DNA of 64,000 bases, from assembly GCA_002256245.1 (NCBI GenBank), contig NKIU01000011.1, positions 41,808 to 105,807 on the forward strand, read 5' to 3'. Each line of letters starts with the position of its first letter. Positions within the stretch are counted from its first letter, which is position 1. Shown piece by piece: positions 29,077 to 38,952 of the stretch. The notes under the pieces were generated by a model. That model was not told the DNA's origin and searched no databases. It was given only the letters and a program-made list of their open reading frames with translations. The stretch comes from Pseudorhodobacter sp. PARRP1 (GTDB lineage: Bacteria; Pseudomonadota; Alphaproteobacteria; Rhodobacterales; Rhodobacteraceae). The translations under genes and the position numbers were made by a program.

Positions 29077-30057
29077 ATGCCCGTTCCCAGTTCTGTGCTG
29101 TATCCGGCGTTCAACGTCATTCGTCTGAGCCACGTTGAACTTGCCGTCAAGAATCTGGCCGCCAGCCGCGCGTTTTACGCCGATCTGCTTGGCCTGCAAG
29201 TCACCCATGAAGATGCCGACGCGGTCTATCTGCGCGCGATGGAGGAACGTGGCCACCACTGCGTAATCTTGCGCAAATCTGATGCGGCCAGCGTGAACGT
29301 GCTGGGCTTCAAAGTGTTTGCCGAGGCTGATCTGGACGCCGCCTATGCGTTTTTTGCCGCCCAAGGCCTGCCGGTGGCTTGGGTCGAACGCCCGTTCATG
29401 GGCCGCACCCTGCGCACGGCTGATCCGCATGGGATACCGCTGGAGTTTTACGCCAAGATGGACCGCTTGGCCCCGATCCATCAGAAATATGCGCTCTATC
29501 ATGGCGTCAAACCGCTGCGGATTGATCATTTCAACTGCTTCAGCCCCGATGTCGATGCCTCTGTCGCGTTCTACAATTCCTTCGGCTTCCGGGTGACGGA
29601 ATATACCGAGGATGAGGACAGCAAAAAGTTGTGGGCGGCGTGGATGCACCGCAAAGGCGGGGTGCATGACATGGCCTTCACCAATGGCCGTGGCCCGCGC
29701 CTGCACCATCTGGCGTTCTGGGTGCCGACGCCGTTGAACATCATCGACCTGCTCGATCTGATGGCCACCACCGGCTATGTCGCCAACATCGAGCGCGGGC
29801 CGGGGCGGCACGGTATTTCCAACGCGTTCTTCCTGTATATCCTTGACCCCGATGGCCACCGGACCGAGATTTATTGCTCAGATTATCAGACGGTTGACCC
29901 GGATCTGGAACCGATCAAATGGGATCTGAAAGACCCGCAGCGTCAGACGCTTTGGGGGGCACCCGCGCCAAAAAGCTGGTTCGAACATGGCTCGGCTTTT
30001 GCCAATGTGACGCAGAAAGACTCTGCGTTGAAGGCCCAACCGATCATCGCACCGTAA
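29077..30057 (+). CDS. hpaD: 3,4-dihydroxyphenylacetate 2,3-dioxygenase
   Basis: VIRLSHVELAVKNLAASRAFYADLLGLQVT; DPDGHRTEIYCSDYQ. Confidence 0.9.
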   Translation: MPVPSSVLYPAFNVIRLSHVELAVKNLAASRAFYADLLGLQVTHEDADAVYLRAMEERGHHCVILRKSDAASVNVLGFKVFAEADLDAAYAFFAAQGLPVAWVERPFMGRTLRTADPHGIPLEFYAKMDRLAPIHQKYALYHGVKPLRIDHFNCFSPDVDASVAFYNSFGFRVTEYTEDEDSKKLWAAWMHRKGGVHDMAFTNGRGPRLHHLAFWVPTPLNIIDLLDLMATTGYVANIERGPGRHGISNAFFLYILDPDGHRTEIYCSDYQTVDPDLEPIKWDLKDPQRQTLWGAPAPKSWFEHGSAFANVTQKDSALKAQPIIAP

Positions 30058-30067
30058 GGGGACAGCC

Positions 30068-31519
30068 ATGCACCTCAGCGATCCGACATTGCTTCGCGAA
30101 GCTGCCCTGGTCGGAGCCGATTGGGTTCCAGCCAATGGTGCAGGCATTGCCGTGACCAACCCGGCGACGGGCGCGACGATCGGCTATGTGCCCAATCTGG
30201 GGGCAGCCGAGACCAAAGCCGCGATTGCAGCGGCGGCGGTGGCGCAAAAAGATTGGGCCGCCCGCACCGCGAAGGACCGCAGCACGATTCTGCGCCGCTG
30301 GTTCGATTTGATGATGGCCAACAAGGATGACCTTGGTGCCATCCTGACCGCTGAACAGGGCAAACCCTTGATCGAGGCGGTGGGTGAGATCGGCTATGGC
30401 GCGTCGTTCATTGAATGGTTCGCCGAAGAAGCCCGCCGGGTTTATGGCGACATGATCCCCGGCCATGCGCCGGACAAGCGGATTATGGTGCTGAAACAAC
30501 CGATTGGCGTGGTGGCTGCCATCACGCCGTGGAACTTTCCGAATGCGATGATCACCCGCAAGGCGGGACCAGCGTTGGCGGCTGGCTGTGCGATGGTGCT
30601 GAAACCGGCCTCGCAAACCCCGTTCTCGGCCATAGCGCTTGCGGTTCTGGCGGAGCGGGCGGGTCTGCCTGCGGGGCTTTTCTCGGTGATCACCGGATCG
30701 GCCCGTGCGATCGGGGCCGAAATGACGGCCAATCCTGTCGTGCGCAAGCTGACCTTCACCGGCTCCACCGAGGTGGGTGCTGCGCTGTATCAGCAATGTG
30801 CGCCAACCGTGAAAAAACTGGCGCTGGAGCTGGGCGGCAATGCGCCGTTCATCGTGTTTGACGATGCCGATCTGGATGCGGCGGTGCAGGGCCTGCTGAT
30901 CGCCAAGTTCCGCAACAACGGTCAGACCTGCGTCTGCGCCAACCGCATCTACGTGCAAGAGGGCGTCTACGAGGCCTTTGCGGCCAAGGTGGCCGCGGCT
31001 GTGGCCAAGCTGAAAACCGGCAATGGCATGGATACCGGTGTGACTCTGGGGCCGCTGATTGACGCCAATGCGCTGGCGAAGGTCGAAGAACATGTGGCCG
31101 ATGCGCTGTCAAAAGGCGCGCGGCTGTTGCAGGGCGGCAAGCCGCACGCCTTGGGTGGCACATTCTATCAGGCGACGGTTTTGGCCGATGTGACCCGCGA
31201 TATGGCGGTGGCGCGGGAAGAAACCTTTGGGCCTTTGGCTCCGCTGTTCCGCTTCATGGACGAGGCCGATGTGATCGCGCAGGCCAATGACACCGAATTT
31301 GGTCTTGCCAGCTATTTCTACGCTGAAAACCTTGCGCGGGTGTTCCGTGTCGCCGAGGCGCTGGAATACGGCATGGTTGGGGTCAACACCGGGCTGATCT
31401 CGACCGCCGAAGCGCCGTTTGGCGGCGTTAAATCTTCGGGACTTGGCCGGGAAGGCTCGAAATACGGCATCGAGGAATTCGTCGAGATTAAATACGTCTG
31501 CCTTGGCGGCATTGCCTGA
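30068..31519 (+). CDS. NAD(P)-dependent succinate-semialdehyde dehydrogenase family
   Basis: GVVAAITPWNFPNAMITRKAGPALAAGC; LELGGNAPFIVFDDAD; GQTCVCANR. Confidence 0.88.
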   Translation: MHLSDPTLLREAALVGADWVPANGAGIAVTNPATGATIGYVPNLGAAETKAAIAAAAVAQKDWAARTAKDRSTILRRWFDLMMANKDDLGAILTAEQGKPLIEAVGEIGYGASFIEWFAEEARRVYGDMIPGHAPDKRIMVLKQPIGVVAAITPWNFPNAMITRKAGPALAAGCAMVLKPASQTPFSAIALAVLAERAGLPAGLFSVITGSARAIGAEMTANPVVRKLTFTGSTEVGAALYQQCAPTVKKLALELGGNAPFIVFDDADLDAAVQGLLIAKFRNNGQTCVCANRIYVQEGVYEAFAAKVAAAVAKLKTGNGMDTGVTLGPLIDANALAKVEEHVADALSKGARLLQGGKPHALGGTFYQATVLADVTRDMAVAREETFGPLAPLFRFMDEADVIAQANDTEFGLASYFYAENLARVFRVAEALEYGMVGVNTGLISTAEAPFGGVKSSGLGREGSKYGIEEFVEIKYVCLGGIA

Positions 31520-31582
31520 CAGGCGCGTCCCCAGCCCGGCCCGCAAGGGTTCAGCCATTCCTCAAACATCAAGGAGGTTGCT

Positions 31583-32068
31583 TTGATCACTCTTAAAATT
31601 GCTTTGGCCGGAGCGGTTGTTGCCTTAGGTCTGCCGACCATCAGCCAAGCCGCGGATGAACCGAGCTGCGTCGCACTGACCCGCGCGTTCTGGACCGACG
31701 TGTTCGTCAAGCGCAACGCCGATGTGGCGATGGATTATCTGTCTGACACCTACATCCAGCACGTCGCGGCCCCCCAGCCACCGATTGCGGAATGGGTGGA
31801 AACCTGGCGCGGTGTGTTCGCCACCCCGCCCACCGGCCCCGGCGTTGATTTTGCTGAAGCTCAGAAAGATTACACCACCGATATCGTCAGCATTCAGGGC
31901 GACGCGCAGTTCGCTGTGCTGCGCGCGCATGATTATGGCACTTGGGATCACGGCCCCGATGCGGGCAAGAAGTTCGATTTCCACTACTATGATATCTTCC
32001 GTTGTTCGGATGGCAAATTGGCCGAGCATTGGTACTCGGAAGATCCTGACCCATCCGTCGGACCATAA
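31583..32068 (+). CDS. Exported NTF2/SnoaL-like protein
   Basis: Signal peptide MITLKIALAGAVVALGLPTISQAA; YLSDTYIQHVAAPQPPI; HWYSEDPDPSVGP. Confidence 0.7.
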   Translation: MITLKIALAGAVVALGLPTISQAADEPSCVALTRAFWTDVFVKRNADVAMDYLSDTYIQHVAAPQPPIAEWVETWRGVFATPPTGPGVDFAEAQKDYTTDIVSIQGDAQFAVLRAHDYGTWDHGPDAGKKFDFHYYDIFRCSDGKLAEHWYSEDPDPSVGP

Positions 32069-32076
32069 TATCTTAT

Positions 32077-32104
32077 GGGTCGCCCCTATCGGGCGGCCCT
32101 TTTT
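32077..32104 (+). terminator. Rho-independent terminator-like hairpin
   Basis: GGGTCGCCC-CTATC-GGGCGGCCC followed by TTTTT (one G-T wobble). Confidence 0.8.
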
Positions 32105-32122
32105 GCCTTGAAAGGATACGCA

Positions 32123-32992
32123 ATGTCTCGCCCTCGCCTTGTCAGCTATACGCATAACAAAAGCACTGGCTACGGCCTTGTGTCGGGCGATGGCCTCATT
32201 GCGCTGAAACCCCACTTTGCCGATCTGCCCAGCTTGCGCGCAGTGATTGAGCAGGGCGCGCTGGCGCGTGTTGTGGACCGCGCCGCCGGGTTGGCACCCG
32301 ATATTGCAGTGTCGGAAATTACCTATGACATCCCGATCCCCAAGCCGGAAAAGATCCTCTGCGTCGGGGTCAATTTCCCCGACCGCAATGCCGAATATAA
32401 AGACGGCAAAGACAATCCACCCTACATGTCCTTGTTTCCCCGCTTCCCGCGCAGCTTCACCGGACATGGTCAGCCGCTGATCCGCCCGCCAGAAAGCCCT
32501 CAACTGGATTATGAGGGCGAGGTGACGATTGTGATCGGCAAAGGCGGGCGGCGGATTGCTGAACGCGATGCCCTTGGCCATATCGCCGCCCTGACCCTGT
32601 GCAATGAAGGCACCATCCGCGACTGGGTGCGTCATGCCAAGTTCAACGTGACGCAAGGCAAGAACTGGGATCGCTCTGGCTCTATCGGGCCGTGGATCGT
32701 GCCTTATACGGATGAGTCGCAACTGGCTGACATCGCACTGCAAACGCGGGTGAACGGTGAGGTGCGGCAGAACGATCGCACCAGTCGGATGATGTTCGGC
32801 TTCCGGCAGATCATCGCCTATATCTCAACCTTCACCACACTGGTTCCCGGCGACGTGATCGTTTGTGGCACGCCCACCGGGGCCGGTGCGCGGTTTGATC
32901 CACCGATCTGGCTGAAGCCCGGTGATGTGGTCGAGGTCGAGGCTGACGGTATCGGTATTCTGCGCAATACTATCGCCGATGAGGTTCTGTGA
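32123..32992 (+). CDS. FAH family; candidate 2-hydroxyhepta-2,4-diene-1,7-dioate isomerase/OPET decarboxylase (HpaG-like, single domain)
   Basis: ILCVGVNFPDRNAEYK; DYEGEVTIVIGKGG; GDVIVCGTPTGAGARFDPP; between hpaE/D and hpaH/I. Confidence 0.75.
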   Translation: MSRPRLVSYTHNKSTGYGLVSGDGLIALKPHFADLPSLRAVIEQGALARVVDRAAGLAPDIAVSEITYDIPIPKPEKILCVGVNFPDRNAEYKDGKDNPPYMSLFPRFPRSFTGHGQPLIRPPESPQLDYEGEVTIVIGKGGRRIAERDALGHIAALTLCNEGTIRDWVRHAKFNVTQGKNWDRSGSIGPWIVPYTDESQLADIALQTRVNGEVRQNDRTSRMMFGFRQIIAYISTFTTLVPGDVIVCGTPTGAGARFDPPIWLKPGDVVEVEADGIGILRNTIADEVL

Positions 32993-33795
32993 TGCTGTCG
33001 AAACTTGAGATTGACGCCGCTGCCGCGCGGCTTGTCGCGGCAGAGAAAACCCGCGTGCAAACTGGGCTGTTGTCTCTGTTGCACCCGGCGATGACGATGG
33101 ATGACGCCTATGCGGTGCAAGCCGCCTATGTGGCGCTGCGTCATGCCGAGGGTTGCAAAACGATCGGCTGGAAGATCGGACTGACCTCAAAAGCCATGCA
33201 ATATGCGCTGAACATCGCGACGCCGGACAGCGGCGTTCTGTTGGATGACATGATGTTTGAGGCTGGTGCGACGATTGCGGCGGATCGGTTTATCCAGCCG
33301 AGGATTGAGGCGGAGTTGGCCTTCGTGTTGAAAGCGCCGCTGCAAGGGCCGGGGGTGACGGTGACGGATGTGCTGAACGCCACCGACTATATCCTGCCCG
33401 CGCTGGAAATCCTCGATACCCGCATCCTGCGCGTCGATCCGGCATCCGGCAAAACCCGCACCATCGTCGATACGATTTCCGACAATGCCGCCAATGCCGG
33501 CATCGTCACCGGTGGCCGCGCGATGCGCCCCGATAGCTTTGATCCGCGTTGGGCTGGGGCCATCGTGATGCGCAATGCCGAGGTGGAAGAAACCGGGCTT
33601 GGCGCCGGGGTGCTGAACCAGCCTGCGCGCGGCGTCGCATGGCTCGCCAATCGCCTTGGCCACTATGGTCAACGCATTGAGGCCGGGCAGATCGTGCTGT
33701 CAGGCTCGTTCATCCGCCCCGTTGAGGCGCGGCATGGAGACACCATTCTTGCCGATTTTGGCCCGCTGGGCACGGTCGGTTGTTTCTTTGCCTGA
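32992..33795 (+). CDS. hpaH: 2-oxo-hept-4-ene-1,7-dioate hydratase
   Basis: DAYAVQAAYVALRHAEGCKTIGWKIGLTSKAMQ; cluster context (GTG 32989 or ATG 32992 start). Confidence 0.88.
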   Translation: MLSKLEIDAAAARLVAAEKTRVQTGLLSLLHPAMTMDDAYAVQAAYVALRHAEGCKTIGWKIGLTSKAMQYALNIATPDSGVLLDDMMFEAGATIAADRFIQPRIEAELAFVLKAPLQGPGVTVTDVLNATDYILPALEILDTRILRVDPASGKTRTIVDTISDNAANAGIVTGGRAMRPDSFDPRWAGAIVMRNAEVEETGLGAGVLNQPARGVAWLANRLGHYGQRIEAGQIVLSGSFIRPVEARHGDTILADFGPLGTVGCFFA

Positions 33796-33877
33796 TCTGG
33801 GCCCGATCGGCCATTCACCTGTTTGATAATTATTCCCGCCGGAGGCTCCCACCCCGGCCTCTCACGAAAGCCCGGAA

Positions 33878-34672
33878 ATGCCTGCACCGATCAACCCGTT
33901 CAAAGCCGCCCTTGCCGCAGGCAAACCCCAGATCGGCCTCTGGCTTGGCCTTGCCAATCCGATCACCGCTGATCTCTGCGCCAATGCCGGGTTTGATTGG
34001 CTACTGATTGATGGCGAGCATGCGCCAAATGACATCCCCACCATTCTGGCGCAGGCGCAAGCCATTGGGGATCGGTCGCATGTGATCGTGCGCCCGCCCC
34101 TAGGAGAAGTGCATCGTATCAAGCAGATCCTTGATCTGGGTGTGCAGACCGTGCTGGTGCCAATGATCGAAACCGAAGCGCAGGCGGCTGAGATGGCACG
34201 GGCCATGCTGTATCCGCCGCAGGGTGTGCGCGGCGTTGGCGCGGCGCTCGCGCGGGCGTCGAATTTCGGCACTACCCCCGCTTATCTTGCCACCGCCAAC
34301 GCGCAGACCTGCCTGCTGTTGCAAATCGAAAGCCGCGCGGGGCTGGCGCAACTGGACGCGATTGCAGCCACGCCGGGGGTGGATGGGGTGTTCATCGGCC
34401 CAGCTGATCTGGCCGCCGATATGGGCTATCTGGGCAATCCGGCGGCGGCAGAGGTGCAGGCGGCGGTCGAAGCCGCGCTGAAGCGGACTATGTCGCATGG
34501 CAAGGCTGCGGGTATTTTGACTTCGGATCGCGCTTTGGCGCAACGCTATCTTGATCTAGGGGCGCGCTTCGTGGCGGTGGGCAGTGATGTTGGGCTGTTG
34601 TCTGGGGCCTCGGCAGGATTGCGGGGCGCGTTTGGTGGACTTACCGAAAAAGCGGCCATCACGGGGTACTAA
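33878..34672 (+). CDS. hpaI: 4-hydroxy-2-oxoheptanedioate aldolase
   Basis: PQIGLWLGLANPITADLCANAGFDWLLIDGEHAPND; GVDGVFIGPADLAADMGY. Confidence 0.9.
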   Translation: MPAPINPFKAALAAGKPQIGLWLGLANPITADLCANAGFDWLLIDGEHAPNDIPTILAQAQAIGDRSHVIVRPPLGEVHRIKQILDLGVQTVLVPMIETEAQAAEMARAMLYPPQGVRGVGAALARASNFGTTPAYLATANAQTCLLLQIESRAGLAQLDAIAATPGVDGVFIGPADLAADMGYLGNPAAAEVQAAVEAALKRTMSHGKAAGILTSDRALAQRYLDLGARFVAVGSDVGLLSGASAGLRGAFGGLTEKAAITGY

Positions 34673-34693
34673 ATCTAGCAGCTATAGGATGCA

Positions 34694-34725
34694 AAAGGCA
34701 GGCGCAGCTTCCTGCGCCGGCCTTT
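34694..34725. terminator. Bidirectional terminator-like hairpin
   Basis: AAAGGC-a-GGCGCAG-CTTC-CTGCGCC-g-GCCTTT between convergent hpaI and permease gene. Confidence 0.75.
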
Positions 34726-34742
34726 CGGTTTTCATGATCCGA

Positions 34743-36188
34743 TCAGAACTGCTGGCTGCCCAGCTTGGCATAATCCGCCGGGCTGCGCGCCTTCAACGCC
34801 ATGGCGCAGAAAAACCCGATCACAGCCGCAATCGCAACAAGCCCCGGCAACAAGATGCCAAGAAAACCCGAGGTTCCCGATAGGTTGCCGAAGTTTATCA
34901 CGATCTGATAAATCGTCACCACAAGCGCCACGGCGGCAACCGCAGGCAGGACCAGCGCTTTCAGCACATTCGGCTCTTGTTCCGGGTTCTTGCGGAAGAA
35001 CGCCACCACCGAAACCGAGGTCACCGCCATCAGCACCACGATGCCCAAGGTGCCGACATTGGTCAGCCACGAGAACAGCGCCAGAACCGGATCTTGGCCG
35101 GTGAACGCAAACAGACCCACCACCACAACCGCCAGCACGGTCTGGATCACCGATCCGATATGCGGGCTTTGGAACTGCGGGTGGGTGACGCCAACGCTGG
35201 CAGGCAACAGCTTTTCACGCCCTGCCACATACATATAGCGCGCCACGCCATTGTGAAACGCCAGCACCCCGGCGAACAGTGAGGTGACGAACAGGATCGT
35301 CATAATCTGCGTCAGCCAACCGCCGACATAGCGATCCGACAGCACGAACAAAAAGCTGGTCGGATCCGCCAATGCCCCGATTTCCGGCACCAGTTTATCC
35401 ACGCCCGCCGCATTCACCATCAGCCACGAGGTGAACATGTAAAACACCCCGATGATCAGCACCGAGATGTAAGTGGCGCGCGGCACCGTGGTTTCCGGGG
35501 TTTTGGCTTCTTCGGAATAGATCGTGGTGGCCTCAAAGCCGATGAACGCAGCAAAGCAGAACAAAATACCAATGGCAGGCACGCCGCTCATCACCTGCGT
35601 CATGGTGAAAGGGGCCATGCTCAGCCCCGCATCGGCGCCCTTGCCAATCACGGCAAAGTCGAAAATCAGCACGACAACATATTCCAGAATAACTAGAACC
35701 GTCAGCACTTTGGCCGACAGATCAACGCTGCGATAGCCAAAGATCGCGACCAGCGCGATGGCGATATAGCTCCAGACCCACCACGGCAGGTTCAGGCCAA
35801 AGCTGGCAAACAGCCCCGAGGTAGCAGCCCCCAACAGGCCCAGAACGCCGATTTGCATGGCGTTATAGCTGAGAATAGCAATCAAAGCCGATGCCCCGCC
35901 AACGTTGCCGCCAAGCCCGCGCGCCGCAAAAGCATAGAATGCGCCCGCATTGTTGACGTGTCGCGCCATCGCCACATAACCCACGGCGAAAATCAACAGA
36001 ATCGCTGTGACTATCAGGAACGCGCCGGGGATCCCCGCGCCGCTGCCCAGCAACATGCTCAACGGCACCCCACCCGCCACCGCGGTCAATGGTGCCGCCG
36101 CTGACACCACCAAAAACGTCACCGCCCCGGTACTGAGACTGTTCTTGCGCAGGCGATTGGAGCCAGTTTCTTGCGTTGTATCTGTCAT
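34743..36188 (-). CDS. APC family amino acid permease
   Basis: Multi-TM; FCFAAFIGFEATTIYSEEAKTPETTVPRATYISVLIIG motif; start MTDTTQETGSNRLRKN. Confidence 0.87.
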   Translation of the reverse strand: MTDTTQETGSNRLRKNSLSTGAVTFLVVSAAAPLTAVAGGVPLSMLLGSGAGIPGAFLIVTAILLIFAVGYVAMARHVNNAGAFYAFAARGLGGNVGGASALIAILSYNAMQIGVLGLLGAATSGLFASFGLNLPWWVWSYIAIALVAIFGYRSVDLSAKVLTVLVILEYVVVLIFDFAVIGKGADAGLSMAPFTMTQVMSGVPAIGILFCFAAFIGFEATTIYSEEAKTPETTVPRATYISVLIIGVFYMFTSWLMVNAAGVDKLVPEIGALADPTSFLFVLSDRYVGGWLTQIMTILFVTSLFAGVLAFHNGVARYMYVAGREKLLPASVGVTHPQFQSPHIGSVIQTVLAVVVVGLFAFTGQDPVLALFSWLTNVGTLGIVVLMAVTSVSVVAFFRKNPEQEPNVLKALVLPAVAAVALVVTIYQIVINFGNLSGTSGFLGILLPGLVAIAAVIGFFCAMALKARSPADYAKLGSQQF

Positions 36189-36456
36189 AATCTCTCCGAC
36201 TGTTGAGTTGCACTGACTTACCGCCATGTTCATTCCGCATTGGATCACTATTTGAACCATTGGTTTGAAAACATATTGCACCGCACGCGACTTTGTGTCA
36301 ATATAATTAACAGATGAACTAGTTTTCCTAGACGGCACAAAACTCTGCAAGACCTGCCTTCCATACCGCCATGCCAGACGGTCTTGCGGTGTGAGCCATC
36401 TCGACAAGCAGACCTATCTTGAACACCGCCCCTCTCCCTTCAGCCATGAGATACGC

Positions 36457-37710
36457 ATGACACAACCTCTGAACATTCTGCTTGTTGGCACCTGTGACAC
36501 CAAAGCGGATGAGATCCAGTTCATCAAATCTTGCATCGAAGCTCAGGGCGGCCGCGTCGCCATTATGGATGTCGGCGTTCTGGGAAAGCCGCGCTTCACT
36601 CCTGAATATAGCAACGATGCGGTGGCCGCCGCTGTGGGCACCACCATCAGCGACATCTGCGCCTCGGGGGATGAAAACACCGCGATGACGCTGGTGGCAA
36701 GCGGTGCAGTTGCCCTGACCCGTCAACTTTATGCCGAGGGTAAAGTGCAGGGCATGATCACCCTTGGCGGCACCATGGGCACCGATCTTGCTCTGGATGT
36801 GGCGGCCTGTCTGCCGATCGGTGTGCCAAAATTCGTCGTCTCGACAATTTCGTTCTCGCATCTTCTGCCGCCGGATCGCATCCCGGCGGATGTAATGATG
36901 ATCCTGTGGTCGGGCGGGCTGTATGGGCTGAATAGCATTTGCAAGGCCATCCTTTCCCAAGCCGCTGGTGCCGTTGTCGGGGCTGCAAAGGCTGCCATCA
37001 TGCCCACCATGGGCAGACCAAAGATCGGCATGACCTCGCTGGGCAAATCCTGCCTGAAGTATATGGTCGCGCTGAAACCCGAACTAGAAGCGCGCGGGTA
37101 TGAGCTTGTGGTGTTCCATTCCACCGGTATGGGCGGGCGGGCCTTTGCTGATATGGCAGGACAGGGGGCGTTTGTGGCCGTGCTTGATCTGTGCCTGCAA
37201 GAGGTGGCGAATGATCTGGGCGGTTCAGTCGTGGTGTCAGGCAAATCACGGCTTGAAGCGGCCGGGCTGGCAGGCGTGCCGCAGATTGTTGCCCCCGGTG
37301 CCTCTGACATGGTGGATTTCGCCGCATGGAGCGGGATGTCAGCGCACTATGCCGACCGACCGTTCCACGCCCATAACCGCCTGATCGCTTCCGTCACCAC
37401 GCCCCCCGAAGAACGCCGCCGCCTTGCGCGCCTGATCGCACACAAGCTGGCGCTGGCGACCGCACCTGTTACCATGATTCTGCCTAAGCATGGTGTCGAG
37501 GAATGGGATCGCCCTGGTGAGCCCTTGCATGATCCCGAAGGCTTGGCCGCCTTTTCCGATGAACTGCGCAGTGCGATCCAAGCTCCGGTCAAACTTGTCG
37601 AGGTGGAAAACCATATCAATGATGCCGGTTTCGCCGAGGCCGTACTTGACGTGCTCGATGCCTGGATCGCTGCAGGGATTGTCCCCCGAGGCCAGCTTGC
37701 AAGTCTGTAA
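36457..37710 (+). CDS. Tm-1-like ATP-binding domain-containing protein (UPF0261)
   Basis: ILLVGTCDTKADEIQFIKSCIEAQGG; ITLGGTMGTDLALDVAACLPIGVPKFVVSTISFS. Confidence 0.87.
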   Translation: MTQPLNILLVGTCDTKADEIQFIKSCIEAQGGRVAIMDVGVLGKPRFTPEYSNDAVAAAVGTTISDICASGDENTAMTLVASGAVALTRQLYAEGKVQGMITLGGTMGTDLALDVAACLPIGVPKFVVSTISFSHLLPPDRIPADVMMILWSGGLYGLNSICKAILSQAAGAVVGAAKAAIMPTMGRPKIGMTSLGKSCLKYMVALKPELEARGYELVVFHSTGMGGRAFADMAGQGAFVAVLDLCLQEVANDLGGSVVVSGKSRLEAAGLAGVPQIVAPGASDMVDFAAWSGMSAHYADRPFHAHNRLIASVTTPPEERRRLARLIAHKLALATAPVTMILPKHGVEEWDRPGEPLHDPEGLAAFSDELRSAIQAPVKLVEVENHINDAGFAEAVLDVLDAWIAAGIVPRGQLASL

Positions 37711-37856
37711 ACGGCTGGATCAGTGAATATTTATCCTTTACTCCCCCATTTTGAGTGCTTTCCGCTCAGTGGGGCTTGTGTCGCCGTGCGAGAGTAAAAA
37801 ACTGGGGCTGAGCAGCACAGCCTAAGCCGACGACGAAGCCGACCGCCCAATAACTG

Positions 37857-38129
37857 ATGACTGCCCACACCATCAGTATCGTCCTGCGCCATGCCGTTGG
37901 CCAACAGGATCACGACGGTGTCCGGCGTTATGTCCGCATGGCGATTTGGCTGTCGCTGGGCTATGCGTTGCTTGTGCTGTCTCGCGATTTCGCGCCGCTA
38001 AGTACTTCCATCGTCAAAGGTAGTCTCAACAAAATTTGTACATCCAAAGTAGGCTCCGTCTCGTTGCTAAAACCTGATCCTATCACTCCAACCGCCAAGT
38101 TTTGCCCCTCACACATTGGTCTGGGTTGA
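37857..38129 (+). pseudogene. Possible remnant of a multi-TM (MATE-like) protein
   Basis: MTAHTISIVLRHAVGQQDHDGVRRYVRMAIWLSLGYALLVL then unrelated sequence; no full-length ORF. Confidence 0.25.
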
Positions 38130-38894
38130 TTCATAAGGGGCACCGAGATCGCGTGAAATTTCCCGCGTAAGTTGCAGCAGGCGCTCTTTCATTTCGGGAG
38201 AGGGGGGTGAGCCGATATGTTGCACACTGCCAATCAGGCCGATGCTGCCCACCAGAGCGCCCGCGTAGTTGTAGATCGGTGCGGCCAGCGCGTTGATCCC
38301 CAAAAGGCTTTCCTCCGGTGCCATGGCATAACCCAGACGCCGCACTTCGGCGATTTCACGGCGCAGATGCTCGGGATCGGTGATCGTGCGGGGTGTCACC
38401 GCGACCATATGGGACGCACAGATCCGGTCCAGCGCGGCTTTCGGTCCGAAGGCCAGATAGACCTTGCCCTGCGCCGAGGCGTGTAGTGCCAGTTGCCCGC
38501 CAGGCCGCACGCCGATCTCAATCTGGTGATTGCTGGGCACCGTCGCCACAACAAACGCCGATTGCGGCGTGGGTGAACTGAGTACGACGGCCAGCCCCAA
38601 TTCGTTACGGGCGGCCTGCATTAGCGGCATTGCGATTGCAGCTATATTATCCAGATCCGGGGCATTACGGGCCAGCAACCATGCCTTCGGCCCCAGCCTG
38701 TAACGCGAATTCGCCGGGTCTTGCGTGACGAATCCATGGTTGATCAGCGTTTGCAAATGCTTGAACACCGCGCTTTTAGCGATGCCGACATGGTCTGAAA
38801 TCTGCGTCACACCTGCGCCATCGGCCTCAAAAGCCACGAACTCAAGAATGCACAGACAGACATCTGCTGCCTTAACCCCTTCTGAAACAATCAT
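38109..38894 (-). CDS. IclR family transcriptional regulator
   Basis: LCILEFVAFEADGAGVTQISDHVGIAKSAVFKHLQTLINHGFV. Confidence 0.88.
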   Translation of the reverse strand: MIVSEGVKAADVCLCILEFVAFEADGAGVTQISDHVGIAKSAVFKHLQTLINHGFVTQDPANSRYRLGPKAWLLARNAPDLDNIAAIAMPLMQAARNELGLAVVLSSPTPQSAFVVATVPSNHQIEIGVRPGGQLALHASAQGKVYLAFGPKAALDRICASHMVAVTPRTITDPEHLRREIAEVRRLGYAMAPEESLLGINALAAPIYNYAGALVGSIGLIGSVQHIGSPPSPEMKERLLQLTREISRDLGAPYESTQTNV

Positions 38895-38952
38895 AATATC
38901 TCCTGACTTCCCACCCGTGCGATGCCTGTTTGCGCTGAATCGCCATGATTCA

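Noticed and set aside
30044-31093. 349-aa minus-strand ORF
   Set aside because: Antisense to the SSADH-family gene; the same pattern recurs over most ALDH genes here.
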